Of a DNA stretch of 17,353 nucleotides, positions 7,274-14,644 are shown in pieces. How positions within the stretch are numbered: position 1 is the stretch's first letter; the number at the start of each line of letters is the position of its first letter. A program made the position numbers and the translations under genes. This DNA is from Planctomycetaceae bacterium (GTDB lineage Bacteria; Planctomycetota; Planctomycetia; Pirellulales; Thermoguttaceae). The stretch spans positions 1-17,353 of the forward strand of contig JAITQJ010000192.1 in assembly GCA_031288955.1 (NCBI GenBank). The letters run 5' to 3'. The notes beneath the pieces are model-generated. The model saw only the letters and a list, made by a program, of their open reading frames with translations. It was not told where the DNA came from and did no database searches.

Positions 7274-7290
7274 AAGTTAAAAAATAACTT
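7274..7290 (-). promoter_or_regulatory. Start-site palindrome, copy 2
   Basis: AAGTTA-AAAAA-TAACTT, the same arms as 6665-6681 and placed just after the predicted start of the 164-aa gene transcript. Confidence 0.45.
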
Positions 7291-7297
7291 TGCGGGT

Positions 7298-7306
7298 ATT
7301 ATAACA
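7298..7306 (-). promoter_or_regulatory. Extended -10 promoter of the 164-aa gene
   Basis: Minus-strand TGTTATAAT identical to the DUF262 promoter, inside repeat copy 2. Shared promoter and palindrome imply common control of the two genes. Confidence 0.65.
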
Positions 7307-7325
7307 TCCGGTTTCCCGCCTTCTA

Positions 7326-7802
<477 letters not shown>

Positions 7803-7874
7803 ATCGGCATTTTTTACGGCTCACTTTACGAAACATTAGGTTGTGCTGCCCCCTGCGATACCATTTCTCCGTTC

Positions 7875-7903
7875 AGTATAGCACAGACGAGTTTCGTCCG
7901 CAA
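7875..7903 (-). promoter_or_regulatory. Promoter of the winged-helix regulator
   Basis: Minus strand TTGCGG (7903-7898), 17-bp spacer, TATACT (7880-7875). The spacer contains ACTCGTCTGTGC, almost the same as in the promoters at 3659-3687 and 16992-17021. Confidence 0.65.
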
Positions 7904-7971
7904 CCGAAACTTAAAACATCAGCGGCTTTTCGGCTGTTATCTGGCCCGTCCCAAAGAAAAAATCGCCCTGC

Positions 7972-8000
7972 TTGATTTTTTATCTTTTTCACTGCATAAT
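7972..8000 (+). promoter_or_regulatory. Promoter candidate of apt-carA
   Basis: TTGATT (7972-7977), 17-bp spacer, CATAAT (7995-8000). A direct duplication ACTGCATAAT (7991-8010) gives a second possible -10 ten bases on. The leader to the apt ATG would be about 30-40 nt. Confidence 0.5.
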
Positions 8001-8040
8001 ACTGCATAATTACGTATGCTGTTCACATTTGACAAACACA

Positions 8041-8562
8041 ATGCTTAATCTTGCCGACCATATTCGTACGATACCGGATTTTCCCATACCCGGCATACTT
8101 TTTTACGATATTACAACGCTTCTGCAAAATCCGCAGGCTTTTTGCGAAACGATTGACCGTCTTGCCGGCGAAATTACCTCCTTCGGAAAAATCAATTATA
8201 TCGCTGCTCCCGAAGCCCGCGGTTTTATTTTCGGTGCCCCGCTCGCCTATAAACTCGGCGTAGGACTCATTCCTATCCGCAAGCCGGGAAAATTGCCGTT
8301 TAAGACCGTATCGAAGTCTTACGAATTGGAATACGGCACAAACACCATTCAAATCAACAGCGATGCGGTCAAAACCGGCGACCGCGTTTTGCTTCTCGAT
8401 GATTTGCTCGCTACCGGCGGAACGATTGAAGCCTGCCGGCAACTCGTTACCGAACTCGGCGGCGAAGTCGTCGGTGCCGCTTTCGTGATGGAACTCCGCA
8501 GCCTCAACGGACGTGAACGAATCAAAAACCCCAACGTAAAATCGCTGCTCGCCTTAAACTAA
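8041..8562 (+). CDS. apt: Adenine phosphoribosyltransferase
   Basis: Purine salvage enzyme that joins adenine and PRPP to make AMP, in the cytoplasm. From the ATG at 8041 it has 173 residues, the normal size. The start is supported by the typical beginning LADHIRTIPDFPIPGILFYDIT, by APEARGFIFGAPLAYKLGVGLIPIRKPGKLP (residues 56-86) and by the PRPP-binding loop RVLLLDDLLATGGT (115-128). The frame stays open upstream to a TTG at 7972, but that would add 23 unrelated residues and overlap the promoter, so I reject it. No Shine-Dalgarno sequence is visible. It is followed after two bases by carA, so the two are almost surely co-transcribed. Confidence 0.95.
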   Translation: MLNLADHIRTIPDFPIPGILFYDITTLLQNPQAFCETIDRLAGEITSFGKINYIAAPEARGFIFGAPLAYKLGVGLIPIRKPGKLPFKTVSKSYELEYGTNTIQINSDAVKTGDRVLLLDDLLATGGTIEACRQLVTELGGEVVGAAFVMELRSLNGRERIKNPNVKSLLALN

Positions 8563-8564
8563 AA

Positions 8565-9686
8565 ATGAAGCAAACTCCCGGTATTCTTGCTCTTGAAGAC
8601 GGACGTTGTTTTCGCGGAGTTTCCGTCGGATACGGCGGTCTTTCAACCGGCGAAGTGGTGTTCAACACGTCAATGACCGGCTATCAGGAAATCCTTACGG
8701 ATATGTCGTACGCCGGTCAAATTGTAACAATGACGGCACCGCTCATCGGTAATACCGGTTTCAATGACGAAGACCACGAATCGCCGGTTCCCCGTGTGCA
8801 GGGTTTTCTGATGCGTGAATATGCGCAGCGGGCTTCTAACTGGCGTTCGACCGAAAGTCTCGGTGATTTTTTGAAACGCTATAAAATCGTTGCTCTGTCT
8901 GAAATCGATACCCGGTCATTAACGCAGCATATCCGAACACACGGTTTGCAGCGTGCCGTGATTGCTGCCGGTGATTGGAATACCGATGAGTTGATAGCGA
9001 AAGCAAACGCTTCGCCGCATTTGGAAGACCTCGACCTCGTTGGACAACTGACCGTTGCAAAGCCAACGCGGTGGACAGAACCGTGTGCCTGGATGACGGA
9101 TAAAAAGCCGGAGAAGAGGAAAGTTGCCGTTTTTGATTTTGGTGTGAAGCAAAACATTTTGCGTTCATTGGTTTCGCTCGGTGCGGAAGTTACGGTATTT
9201 CCGGCAGCGACAACGGCAGAGGAAGTGTTAGCGTTTCAGCCGGACGGTGTGCTGTTATCGAACGGACCCGGCGACCCGGCGCGGCTTGGTAACGTTGTTG
9301 CGCAGATTCAAAAACTGCTCGGCAAAGTTCCTGTGTTTGGTATTTGTCTCGGACATCAGTTGCTCGGCAGGGCATTAGGGGCGGCGACGTACAAGATGAA
9401 GTTTGGACACCGCGGGGCAAATCAGCCGGTGCTGAATAAAATGACGGGCAAAGTTGAGATAACATCGCAAAATCATAGTTTTTCGCTTGACCCGTCAACG
9501 CTGCCGCCGGAGGCAGAAGTAACGCATATCAATCTGAACGACAACACGGTTGAAGGTTTGCGGCACGCCGGTTATCGGGCGTTTTCTGTGCAGTATCATC
9601 CTGAAGCCGCCGCTGGTCCGCACGATGCGGGATACCTGTTCGGACAGTTTTTGTATTCAATGCAGCGGGAGTGCCAAACTCCCTAG
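8565..9686 (+). CDS. carA: Carbamoyl-phosphate synthase small subunit (glutaminase)
   Basis: The 373-residue amidotransferase subunit hydrolyses glutamine and passes ammonia to CarB for carbamoyl phosphate, the precursor of arginine and pyrimidines. The N-terminal CPSase small domain shows GEVVFNTSMTGYQEILTDMSY (29-49) and LSEIDTRSLTQHIR (111-124). The class I glutaminase domain shows LLSNGPGDP (230-238), the nucleophile Cys261 in GICLGHQ, and the catalytic pair His345/Glu347 in QYHPEAAAGPHD. Length and motifs are complete. Translationally close to apt (2-bp gap); carB is not in the window. The last codons (from about MQRECQTP) and the stop lie within an 81-bp repeat that recurs before mnmG, so the C-terminal tail has been supplied or captured by that repeat. 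A hairpin overlaps the stop codon. Confidence 0.96.
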   Translation: MKQTPGILALEDGRCFRGVSVGYGGLSTGEVVFNTSMTGYQEILTDMSYAGQIVTMTAPLIGNTGFNDEDHESPVPRVQGFLMREYAQRASNWRSTESLGDFLKRYKIVALSEIDTRSLTQHIRTHGLQRAVIAAGDWNTDELIAKANASPHLEDLDLVGQLTVAKPTRWTEPCAWMTDKKPEKRKVAVFDFGVKQNILRSLVSLGAEVTVFPAATTAEEVLAFQPDGVLLSNGPGDPARLGNVVAQIQKLLGKVPVFGICLGHQLLGRALGAATYKMKFGHRGANQPVLNKMTGKVEITSQNHSFSLDPSTLPPEAEVTHINLNDNTVEGLRHAGYRAFSVQYHPEAAAGPHDAGYLFGQFLYSMQRECQTP

Positions 9687-9736
9687 ATGATGCGGCATTG
9701 CAGTAATCCTGTCAGAGACGGTATATTGGTAAAATA
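9656..9736. repeat. 81-bp direct repeat, copy 1 (carA 3' end)
   Basis: Matches 12705-12785 at 78 of 81 positions by my count, offset 3049 bp. It starts inside carA, includes its stop codon and contains GGGAGT-GCCAA-ACTCCC (9667-9683), a perfect 6-bp stem that could slow or end transcription although no T-run follows. Confidence 0.9.
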
Positions 9737-9815
9737 GACTTGTTCGGTAACTGCCGGCGTTTGATTTTGTTAGATTTACGCAGTTTGCCCAACTTTTTGT
9801 TACCGAACAAGTCTA
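9735..9815. mobile_element. 81-bp inverted-repeat element, MITE-like
   Basis: Perfect 17-bp inverted repeats TAGACTTGTTCGGTAAC (9735-9751) and its complement (9799-9815) flank a 47-bp non-coding centre. Single arms occur at 3621-3637 (16 of 17), 12688-12703 (16 of 16) and weakly at 16953-16969 (14 of 17). It is too small to encode anything. A small non-autonomous element or a large hairpin are both possible. Confidence 0.6.
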
Positions 9816-9992
9816 ATGCTGTTTCAATTCTTCCGATTCAACATTCGTTTCGTCTTCGGTCACGTCTTTTTGAGTAACGAAATGGGCAAAAGTAGTCCGT
9901 TTGGCTCGCTGGAAATACTTGAAATGCGCATATAATCCGCAGAATATCAGCGCAGCCAGTACCAAGCCCCAAAGGAGGAAATCAAGTATCAT
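9813..9992 (-). CDS. Small single-pass membrane protein, 59 residues
   Basis: I translated this leftward frame: it begins MILDFLLWGLVLAALIFCGL and continues with a basic segment (HFKYFQRAKR) and an acidic tail (KDVTEDETNVESEELKQH). Residues about 3-22 make one convincing membrane helix; by the positive-inside rule the charged tail would be cytoplasmic. The ATG at 9992 has a good ribosome-binding site, AAAGGG, about seven bases upstream, unusual in this window where most genes lack one. The stop codon TAG (9815-9813) is provided by the arm of the inverted-repeat element, so the original C-terminus may have been altered. No family recognised. It is divergent from nothing and lies alone between carA and the helicase, so its partners are unknown. 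Confidence 0.6.
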   Translation of the reverse strand: MILDFLLWGLVLAALIFCGLYAHFKYFQRAKRTTFAHFVTQKDVTEDETNVESEELKQH

Positions 9993-10373
9993 TATCTACC
10001 CTTTCTCTATAAACCGGTCATTTGTCCGCGCGGCTCAATCAATTTAGAACGCAAGAAAATGCAGCAAAGAAAAGGATGCCACGTTGCTCCCAGCAGAGTT
10101 CCTTCTCCGCACAACCAGAGAGCCGTACACAAAACGAACGGCAGTGCAGGCAACATAGCCGCACTGAAACTCCGCAAGCCATACGCATGGCATCCCCTAA
10201 AGGATGCACATGTTCCGTATGGTTTTTCACCGTTTCCAACCGGCAAGCCGGGCTGTGCTTGGAACAATGAGAGCAAAACCTGCGTCTGATTCAAACTTTC
10301 AAAGATATTCTATGTCAAATTGCAAAATAATACAATGAGGTTTCTCTCAAGACCACAAACTATCGTTTGTCTC
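9993..10373. other. Intergenic region between small membrane protein and pcrA
   Basis: No convincing gene. A stem-loop GCATCC-CCTAAA-GGATGC lies at about 10190-10207 and another, ACAAAC-TATC-GTTTGT, at 10355-10370 just past the helicase stop codon. A cysteine-rich 95-codon leftward frame (10007-10294) begins with TTG and has no ribosome-binding site or recognisable domain. Confidence 0.5.
10355..10370 (-). terminator. Hairpin just after pcrA, possible terminator
   Basis: Perfect 6-bp stem ACAAAC/GTTTGT with a four-base loop, four bases past the helicase stop codon, but no T-run follows on the minus strand. It may instead protect the message 3' end. Confidence 0.3.
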
Positions 10374-12479
10374 TTATTCGTACTCCTCGTACTCCTCGTA
10401 CTCCTCGTATTCCTCGTACTCTTCGTCTGCATCGCGAACTAATCTGATACCGTCGCCGTAGTCCTCGCTGCCGGCGATTTCGTCCGCATCGTATTGAACC
10501 AGATTTTTACCGTCATTCGGTAACTCCAACAGGAACCGGCTGTATATTGCCGAACCGCCGAACGAGCCGCGAAAGTCCCGCCGGTCTGCCCTGCTAATGC
10601 GAAGTTCCTCCGCCGCCCGCGTAATGCCGACGAAAAATAACCGCCGCTCCTCTTCCAGTTGCTTCGCCTCGTGCAGCGACCGGTCGTGCGGCAGTATCCC
10701 TTCCTCCAGCGCAATAATATACACAACCGGATACTCCAGTCCCTTCGCTGCGTGCAGCGTCATCAACGACACCTTATCGGTGTCATTGTCCAGCGAATCC
10801 GTATCGCTGACCAAAGCCGCCTGTTCCAGAAATTCCTGTAACGCTCCCGCAGTGCCGGTCGGCGGTATCAACGGCTGTGATAACGAATCTGCTGCTAACT
10901 CGTGTGTTACCGCATCGAACTCCCGCGCTGCGGTCAGCAATTCGTCAATGTTTTCGAGCCGCTCCCGGTCTTCCTCTAATTCCGAATCAATGTACTGCTT
11001 GCGGTATCCCGTTTCCGCCAGCACCAATTCAATCAGTGATTCAACGGGATAATCCTGCCGGGCAGCCTCTGCTATTTTGTCAATCATCTCCGCAAATTGC
11101 AAAATCGCTTTCCGTGTTTTCGCCGCAATGCCGGAAAAATTGTTGATGTTCCGGGCAACTTCCAACACATCGGCACCGAATTCAGCAGCCCTGGCGGTTA
11201 TTTTCTGCACCGTTGTTTTGCCGATACCCCGTGCCGGTTCGTTAATAACACGTATCAGCGAAACGGTATCCGACGGATTGTACACAAGCCGCAGGTACGC
11301 TAACACGTCCTTGACTTCCTTGCGGTTAAAAAACTCAACGCCGCGCACTAAATAGAACGGTACCGACCGGCTCCGCAAGGCGATTTCGATATTTCGGGAC
11401 AACGCATTCATACGGTACAAAACAGCGTAATCGCCGGGCTTACGGACACCGGCAGCGATTTCTGCGGCTATCTCATCGGCAATCATATCCGCTTCTTTCC
11501 GCTGGTCATTGCAGCGGACAAGCCGAACGGGTACGCCGCCCGGCTTGCTGGTGAACAGTTTCTTTTCCTTGCGGTAAACGTTATTGGCTATCAAAGAATC
11601 TGCCGCCGCAAGAATCGATGCCGTTGAACGGTAGTTTTCTTCAAGACGAATGACTTTCGCATCAGGATAATCTTTTTCAAAGGTCAAAATGTTATTGATG
11701 TCCGCTCCCCGCCAGCCGTAAATTGACTGGTCGGGGTCGCCGGTTACCGCAAGATTTTGATAGTCCAGAGACAAGGCTCTGGCGATAACATACTGCACGG
11801 AGTTGGTATCCTGATATTCGTCAACAAGAACGTAACGAAAATGGTTATCAAGCACTGAACGGATATCGGGCTTGTCTTTGAGTAAAACGGCAGTATGCAG
11901 CAATAAATCGTCAAAATCAGCGGCATTGGCGCGGCGGAGAGCATTCTGATACAACGGATAAATTTCCTGCACGCATCGTCCGACAGTGCTGTTGGGATTG
12001 GCAGTGTAATCATCCGGCAGTGTCAGATTATTTTTCGCTTTACTAATCATCGCAGCAACCTGCTGCGGTTTGACATCGCCGGGAAAAGGATGTGTTTCGC
12101 CGATGTTTTTAATCAGTGCTAAACTTTCATCGGTATCGTAAATCGTGAAGTTTTCCTGCAATCCTGCTTCGGTACAATAGCGGTGTAAAAGACGTGCGCA
12201 AAACTTATGAAAGGTGCTTATCCAGACGTATTTATCGGGGGCGAGAACGGCGAGCCGCTTCTTCATTTCCCCGGCGGCTTTGTTCGTAAACGTTAAAGCA
12301 GCGATTTGACTTGGATACACCCCTTGATGCAGCAAGGCGGCGATGCGGTGTGTTACGACACGTGTTTTTCCGCTGCCCGGACCGGCAAGGACAAGCAACG
12401 GTCCGTCTTTAACCAGAACGGCTTCCCGTTGTGCAGCATTGAGACCTTCGAGAAGGTGTGAAGGAACGGTATTTTTCAT
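10374..12479 (-). CDS. pcrA: PcrA/UvrD-type 3'-5' DNA helicase with acidic repeat tail
   Basis: Superfamily 1A helicase used in nucleotide excision repair, replication restart and removal of RecA filaments. Motifs in order: Q motif LNAAQREAV, Walker A AGPGSGKTRV, motif Ia TFTNKAAGEMK, Walker B VDEYQDTN, motif III GDPDQSIYGWRGAD, motif IV RLEENYRST, motif V SLMTLHAAKGLEYPVVYI and motif VI ERRLFFVGITRA. All are intact, so it should be active. I chose the ATG at 12479 (701 residues); an in-frame TTG at 12488 would add three residues. The C-terminus lacks the Tudor-like RNA-polymerase-binding region of Bacillus PcrA and instead ends in five Glu-Glu-Tyr units encoded by a 9-bp tandem repeat. It lies with the small membrane gene between two copies of the 81-bp repeat, divergent from mnmG. 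Confidence 0.95.
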   Translation of the reverse strand: MKNTVPSHLLEGLNAAQREAVLVKDGPLLVLAGPGSGKTRVVTHRIAALLHQGVYPSQIAALTFTNKAAGEMKKRLAVLAPDKYVWISTFHKFCARLLHRYCTEAGLQENFTIYDTDESLALIKNIGETHPFPGDVKPQQVAAMISKAKNNLTLPDDYTANPNSTVGRCVQEIYPLYQNALRRANAADFDDLLLHTAVLLKDKPDIRSVLDNHFRYVLVDEYQDTNSVQYVIARALSLDYQNLAVTGDPDQSIYGWRGADINNILTFEKDYPDAKVIRLEENYRSTASILAAADSLIANNVYRKEKKLFTSKPGGVPVRLVRCNDQRKEADMIADEIAAEIAAGVRKPGDYAVLYRMNALSRNIEIALRSRSVPFYLVRGVEFFNRKEVKDVLAYLRLVYNPSDTVSLIRVINEPARGIGKTTVQKITARAAEFGADVLEVARNINNFSGIAAKTRKAILQFAEMIDKIAEAARQDYPVESLIELVLAETGYRKQYIDSELEEDRERLENIDELLTAAREFDAVTHELAADSLSQPLIPPTGTAGALQEFLEQAALVSDTDSLDNDTDKVSLMTLHAAKGLEYPVVYIIALEEGILPHDRSLHEAKQLEEERRLFFVGITRAAEELRISRADRRDFRGSFGGSAIYSRFLLELPNDGKNLVQYDADEIAGSEDYGDGIRLVRDADEEYEEYEEYEEYEEYE
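10380..10424. repeat. 9-bp tandem repeat encoding Glu-Glu-Tyr, five units
   Basis: Five units of GTACTCCTC on the plus strand (last two units each with one change), read as (GAG GAG TAC) in the helicase C-terminus. Changes in unit number keep the frame and only lengthen or shorten the acidic tail. Confidence 0.92.
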
Positions 12480-12561
12480 TGCACTCAATATAATGTATCA
12501 CAGCCGGCGGGATAAAACAATGCTTCTTGAATAATCCTGTTGCTCCGTTTCACAAAACTCC

Positions 12562-12590
12562 TTGACAAAAAATCATAGTCTATGTAGAAT
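12562..12590 (+). promoter_or_regulatory. Promoter of mnmG
   Basis: TTGACA (12562-12567), 17-bp spacer, TAGAAT (12585-12590). The same pair with the same spacer precedes the DUF1559 gene. It lies about 217 bp before the mnmG ATG, with repeat sequence in between. Confidence 0.7.
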
Positions 12591-12687
12591 CAAACTTTGA
12601 TTTGTGGTAATTGACTAAAGTTTTTGCCGGATAATTTTCAAAGACCAAGATGCGAGTTCGACTGATGTTAACGTTGACGTTAATAGA

Positions 12688-12703
12688 GTTACCGAACAAG
12701 TCT
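12688..12703. repeat. Solo arm of the inverted-repeat element
   Basis: GTTACCGAACAAGTCT, identical to the right arm at 9799-9814, directly abutting copy 2 of the 81-bp repeat. At the carA locus the element also abuts the same repeat, but on its other side. Confidence 0.8.
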
Positions 12704-12704
12704 G

Positions 12705-12785
12705 TTCAATGCAGCGGGAGTGCCAAACTCCCTAGATGATGCGGCGGTGCAGTAATCCTGTCAGAGACGGTATATTAGTAAAATA
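12705..12785. repeat. 81-bp direct repeat, copy 2 (mnmG leader)
   Basis: Second copy of 9656-9736. It includes the carA-like terminal codons and stop, but here without the rest of carA, and ends about 20 bp before the mnmG start codon. Confidence 0.9.
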
Positions 12786-12806
12786 TATCTGAATTATTCC
12801 GAGTCT

Positions 12807-14603
12807 ATGTATGATGTAATCGTTGTCGGTGCGGGGCATTGCGGAACGGAAGCGGCTCTCGCTGCCAGCCGTATCGGGGCGAAAACCGTTCTTTTAACCA
12901 GTAATCTCGATACCGTCGCCCAAATGAGTTGCAATCCCGCCATCGGCGGAGTTGGAAAAGGACACTTCGTACGCGAAATTGATGCCCTCGGCGGTATGAT
13001 GGCAAAAGCCATTGACGCAACCGGCATCCAGTTCCGTATGCTCAATCGCCGAAAAGGACCCGCAATGCAAGGTCCACGCGCCCAAGCCGATAAGAAAGCG
13101 TATCAGGTATTCATCAAGCAAACGCTTGAAAATCAGCCTAATCTGCAACTCCGGCAGGAAACCGTTGTCGGCATACTCATCAACAACCGCCGTCAGGTTA
13201 CCGGCGTTCAACTTGATGACGGAAGCATCATCAATGCCTCGGCGGTTGTATTGTCGTGCGGCACTTTTCTCAACGGCTTGATACATTTCGGCAGCCGGCA
13301 AGTACCCGGCGGACGCGCTGCCGAACCCGCCGCTTTCGGTATCAGTGATTCGCTGCTATCATTAGGTATCGAAATGAAACGTTTCAAAACCGGCACACCG
13401 CCGCGCATCAATGCCCGAAGTATTGATTATACACAATTAACTCTGCACTGCGGCGATGACGAACCAGAACCGTTCTCGTTTATGAACGATTCACTGCCCC
13501 CGATGGAACAAATCCCGTGCTGGATTGCATACACCAATCCGGCATTGCACGGACTCATTGAGCAGCATTTGAAAGAGGCACCGTCTTACAGCGGACAGAT
13601 TCAATCAACGGGTCCGAGATATTGTCCGTCGATTGAAACGAAAATCGACCGTTTTGCCGATAAAGACCGGCATCAGTTATTTCTCGAACCGGAGGGACGC
13701 AGCACAAATGAAGTTTATATCAACGGCTTTTCGACCAGTTTCGGCAGGAACATTCAGGATACGATGATTCGGATGATTGCCGGTTTGGAAAAGGCGGAGA
13801 TAATGCGTTATGCTTATGCGATTGAATACGATTATGCACCGCCGCATCAACTGCAAGCAACGCTGGAAACGAAGGCTGCCGAAGGTTTGTATTTGGCGGG
13901 ACAGTTAAACGGCACGACAGGTTATGAAGAAGCGGCAATGCTCGGTTTGACCGCAGGGGCAAATGCGGCATTGAAAATTGCCGGTAAAGCACCGTTGATT
14001 TTTCGCCGCGACCAAGCGTATGCCGGTGTGATGATTGACGATTTAGTAACACAGGGAACGGACGAACCGTACCGAATGTTCACGAGCCGGGCGGAGTACC
14101 GCCTGCTCTTGCGGCACGACAATGCCGACCGGCGTTTAACGGCAATCGGTTATGAAATGGGTTTGGTTGACGGTGAACGTTATCATCGGCTAAAAACAAA
14201 GTTGAATGAAATTGAGTCGGGCAAGCAAATTTTGTCGGCGGCGCACGATGCACACGGCAGTATGCTGAAATATCTTGCGAGACCGGAGACAACTTGGGAA
14301 CAGGTTGTTGAGCGTGTTCCGGCGGTATCGGGTATATCGAAACGTGCGGCGGAACAGATTGACATCGACACGAAATACGAAGGCTATATTAAGCGTCAGG
14401 AGTTGGACATTGAGCGGAACAGCAAATTGGAGTCGATGCGGATACCGGCGGACATTGATTATTCGTCGGTACCGCATTTGCGCAGCGAGGCACAGGAACG
14501 TTTGGAACGTGTCCGACCGCTGGATTTGTCGCAGGCGAGCCGGATTCCGGCATTGCGTCCTGCCGACCTCGCCGTTCTGACTGTGTATTTGGGACGAAAG
14601 TAA
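12807..14603 (+). CDS. mnmG: tRNA uridine-34 carboxymethylaminomethyl modification enzyme MnmG (GidA)
   Basis: FAD enzyme that with MnmE installs the cmnm5 group on wobble U34 of certain tRNAs, using methylene-THF and glycine, to keep decoding accurate and in frame. The 598 residues begin with the dinucleotide-binding loop VVGAGHCGTEAALAA (6-20), then MSCNPAIGGVGKGHFVREID, PRAQADKKAYQ, GPRYCPSIETKIDRFADK and LYLAGQLNGTTGYEEAAMLGLTAG, all standard GidA signatures; the C-terminal KYEGYIKRQ is the MnmE-contact region. It is slightly shorter than many relatives (about 620). The start at 12807 is supported by the MYDVIVVGAG opening; no Shine-Dalgarno sequence is present. mnmE is not in the window. 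It converges on the M50/HlyD gene with a 41-bp gap. Confidence 0.97.
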   Translation: MYDVIVVGAGHCGTEAALAASRIGAKTVLLTSNLDTVAQMSCNPAIGGVGKGHFVREIDALGGMMAKAIDATGIQFRMLNRRKGPAMQGPRAQADKKAYQVFIKQTLENQPNLQLRQETVVGILINNRRQVTGVQLDDGSIINASAVVLSCGTFLNGLIHFGSRQVPGGRAAEPAAFGISDSLLSLGIEMKRFKTGTPPRINARSIDYTQLTLHCGDDEPEPFSFMNDSLPPMEQIPCWIAYTNPALHGLIEQHLKEAPSYSGQIQSTGPRYCPSIETKIDRFADKDRHQLFLEPEGRSTNEVYINGFSTSFGRNIQDTMIRMIAGLEKAEIMRYAYAIEYDYAPPHQLQATLETKAAEGLYLAGQLNGTTGYEEAAMLGLTAGANAALKIAGKAPLIFRRDQAYAGVMIDDLVTQGTDEPYRMFTSRAEYRLLLRHDNADRRLTAIGYEMGLVDGERYHRLKTKLNEIESGKQILSAAHDAHGSMLKYLARPETTWEQVVERVPAVSGISKRAAEQIDIDTKYEGYIKRQELDIERNSKLESMRIPADIDYSSVPHLRSEAQERLERVRPLDLSQASRIPALRPADLAVLTVYLGRK

Positions 14604-14644
14604 AATAAAACGTGTTTCAAATCGTTGCCGCTCTCTGATGATAC

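Larger units (their letters stand above)
12480..12806. other. Divergent intergenic region pcrA / mnmG
   Basis: Holds a strong mnmG promoter (12562-12590), an inverted repeat TTAACG-TTGA-CGTTAA (about 12668-12683), a solo arm of the inverted-repeat element (12688-12703) and copy 2 of the 81-bp repeat (12705-12785), all inside a long mnmG leader of about 210 nt. On the minus strand TTGTTT-N17-TACATT just upstream of pcrA is a weak promoter candidate with an almost leaderless start. Confidence 0.6.

Noticed and set aside
7972..8040. Upstream in-frame TTG start for apt
   Set aside because: It would add 23 residues unlike any adenine phosphoribosyltransferase and overlap the promoter; the ATG at 8041 gives the normal length and N-terminus.
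10007..10294. Cysteine-rich 95-codon leftward frame starting with TTG
   Set aside because: No ribosome-binding site, no recognisable domain, competing open frames on both strands in the same stretch, and a stem-loop inside it. Treated as non-coding.
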